The translations under genes were made by a program, and so were the position numbers. Below, in pieces: positions 62,376-64,000 of a stretch of 64,000 nt of DNA (position 1 is the stretch's first letter; the number at the start of each line of letters is the position of its first letter). Source of the stretch: Angomonas deanei (Eukaryota; Euglenozoa; Kinetoplastea; Trypanosomatida; Trypanosomatidae); assembly GCA_903995115.1 (NCBI GenBank), contig LR877154.1, positions 372,001 to 436,000 of the forward strand, given 5' to 3'. The notes beneath the pieces were generated by a model. It had not been told where the DNA came from. It was given only the letters and a program-made list of their open reading frames with translations, and searched no databases.

Positions 62376-64000
62376 CTATTCCTCATAGCGAATACGAATG
62401 GGCAAGTTCACTTGTCGTTCCTTTTCCGATTTAAAATAATATTCCTTCAACTTTTTCTTATCGGTTAACATTTCTAGCGAACCGTTTGCATTGAAATTAT
62501 TATAACTACCGAATAAATAAATGGAAAAGTCCGTTTCATGCGAATTACTATTATTATGGTGGATAAGATTGGAAATAATGTGGAGAGAGGCACCACGAAT
62601 ACTGTAAGGGATCGACCCTAACTGTAGAATGACTTCCCGCCAAGATGCTTTTTGTTTATTATTATAATTATTAGAATCTGAAAACTCCACCAAGAATAAT
62701 TGCAAGTGCGTGCAAGGCAGCGGCGTACAGGAGGACCTTGAATCTTCATGATCATCTTCATTATTATTTTCATTTTTATGATTATTGGAAACATAGTTTG
62801 GCTCATTTTCGGTCAGGATCACTAACACGTCTTTGCTAGTGACATCCACCACACATTGGTGTAAACTATGCGGAAAATAATATTCATTCTTAGTGGTATT
62901 AATCCATTCGACGGTCTCCCAGCAACACGCCTTACTATTATTATTGTTATTGTGATCTTCCTCTTGTAGTAATGCATGATAATGAGAAGAGGTCATGGTC
63001 AGTATGGCCGTTTCGTTCTTTTTGTATTTTTCATTCTGTTCACTATTAGGATCTCGTAAGGAGCGACCGCCGACACAAATGACCGTTCCATTTTTTAGGG
63101 AAGTTAATTGAAGAAATGAACGTGTATGCGGTAAATGACCCATCAACTTTGCAAATGGCTTTTTATTATTATTTTCGTTATTATCTTGTCGAGGGTACAA
63201 TAATAAAAAGCACTCGGAGCAGTATTGTAACGCATCGCTGCAGCCACCGGCAATGAGAATGGCATGATAATCTTTTATTATTGTATTATTTTCATTATTA
63301 TTATTATTTGGAAAAAATAGTTCAATCGAATCGTGAAACGTACGTTGCGGTAACACCGTGGCATCCATTTCCTCCACACTCCAATGATGATGATTGTTCG
63401 TATTATTAGAGAGTCGTTGGGACCACAGTTCCGTTTTGTAATTGCCAATCGTTCCGGCGGTGAATCCGCCGTACATGAGCATTGTTATATTATTGTTGTT
63501 ATGATGTGGTAGCAGAGAAAGTAAAGTACAGCCATATCGTGCCGGTGGAGAGCGTCTAGCGGTTATTGAATAGTATTAATATTATTGCTATTTGGATCGT
63601 CTTCCTTTTTCGTTTTATTCTTTTCCTTTTCTTTTTCACCTTCTTCCTCCAAGAAAAGGGCCGCCTGAAACGCGCGACACTTATTTTGTTTTTCCAAATA
63701 GTGGGACGCAATATATTTATTCCCTTTTAATGTCTCGTTCGACCGCTGCACCGCATTGCTGCCTTGTATGGTGACGGTAAAGTCCGAGGTGACCTCTGCA
63801 GGGGGCCGTGGGACCGCGCCACGCAGGATATTGAATAACTTTGCATCACTATTATTTTCAGTTTTATTATTATTTTGAGGAATGAGAACTTCTTCGCAAA
63901 TAGCGGAAACACCACCGTAACTGATCACACGTGGTGGAGAAGAAAACAGTGTTTCATTATTTTCATTATTACTATTATTTTCATGATTGTTGAAATAATA
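62376..64000 (-). CDS. Kelch-like protein with poly-Asn inserts, 5' end outside window, one frame break
   Basis: A long low-complexity gene whose 5' part lies off the right edge. The upstream frame (from base 64000 to about 63560) carries VISYGGVSAICEEV and Asn/Glu/Asp runs, then joins, across a probable one-base loss, the second frame that ends at 62376. Kelch-type glycine pairs recur after hydrophobic strands (SYGG, MYGG, IAGG, VGGR), with Tyr/Trp about 10 residues further on (NYKTELW, YKTELWSQ). These suggest a beta-propeller with several blades, interrupted by Asn-rich loops (FFPNNNNNENN, EEDHNNNNNSK, NHKNENNNEDD). The number of blades is not fixed by what is visible. Function is unknown; kelch propellers bind proteins. 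AAT and AAC codons make up the runs. Confidence 0.65.

Noticed and set aside
1-64000. CRISPR arrays, retroelements or viral remnants
   Set aside because: No spacer-repeat arrays, RT, integrase, capsid or LTR-like ends are visible in the window.

Overview
The window reads as nuclear DNA of a flagellated kinetoplastid-like protist (Euglenozoa). Every gene I can support lies on the minus strand in one unidirectional array of about 30 genes, separated mostly by 150-500 bp of A/T-homopolymer-rich DNA. Almost every minus-strand ATG has a pyrimidine tract and AG a few to about 60 bases upstream, as expected for polycistronic transcription with spliced-leader trans-splicing. No cis-introns are needed. 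The gene content fits: axonemal HYDIN, IFT46, Rab28, queuine tRNA-ribosyltransferase, an Hsp33-like redox chaperone and EMC4. I cannot name genus or species; flagellar genes argue against flagellum-less kinetoplastids such as Perkinsela.

Layout (genes are transcribed from high to low coordinates). 0-0.4 kb: N-terminus of SF3a60/SF3A3, running off the window. 0.8-15.1 kb: one giant HYDIN gene. 15.3-22.6 kb: ubiquitin-like protein, tRNA-guanine transglycosylase, J-domain protein, CDK-like kinase and IFT46. 23-30 kb: protein disulfide isomerase and an XMAP215/ch-TOG family protein. 30-43 kb: a small membrane protein, coiled-coil proteins, a mitochondrial RsfS/Iojap homologue, a leucine-rich-repeat protein, a divergent actin-like protein and a zinc-independent MDR oxidoreductase. 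43.9-49.1 kb: Rab28, a membrane-anchored ClpB-type AAA+ protein and a coiled-coil protein. 49.4-54.4 kb: a tandem array of two nearly identical secreted-protein genes bracketed by three copies of a shared flank. 54.7-61.2 kb: Hsp33-like protein, EMC4, a small mitochondrial membrane protein, a poly-asparagine mitochondrial protein and an ER type-I membrane protein. 61.2-64 kb: a gene-poor AT-rich stretch with a 210-bp direct repeat, then a poly-Asn kelch-like gene running off the right end.

Many long genes are cut by one-base frame breaks: HYDIN several times, and TGT, ch-TOG, LRR, actin-like, AAA+, poly-Asn, kelch and two coiled-coil or unknown genes once each. The shifts go in both directions and often sit at homopolymers, so I treat them as probable indel errors of a long-read assembly and annotate single genes across them. 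No operon-like pathway is evident, but cilium and cytoskeleton functions recur (HYDIN, IFT46, Rab28, ch-TOG, several coiled-coil proteins). The most unusual points are the tandem secreted-protein pair, whose only coding differences are five clustered substitutions that all change amino acids, the ClpB-like AAA+ protein with C-terminal membrane segments, and the divergent actin-like protein.
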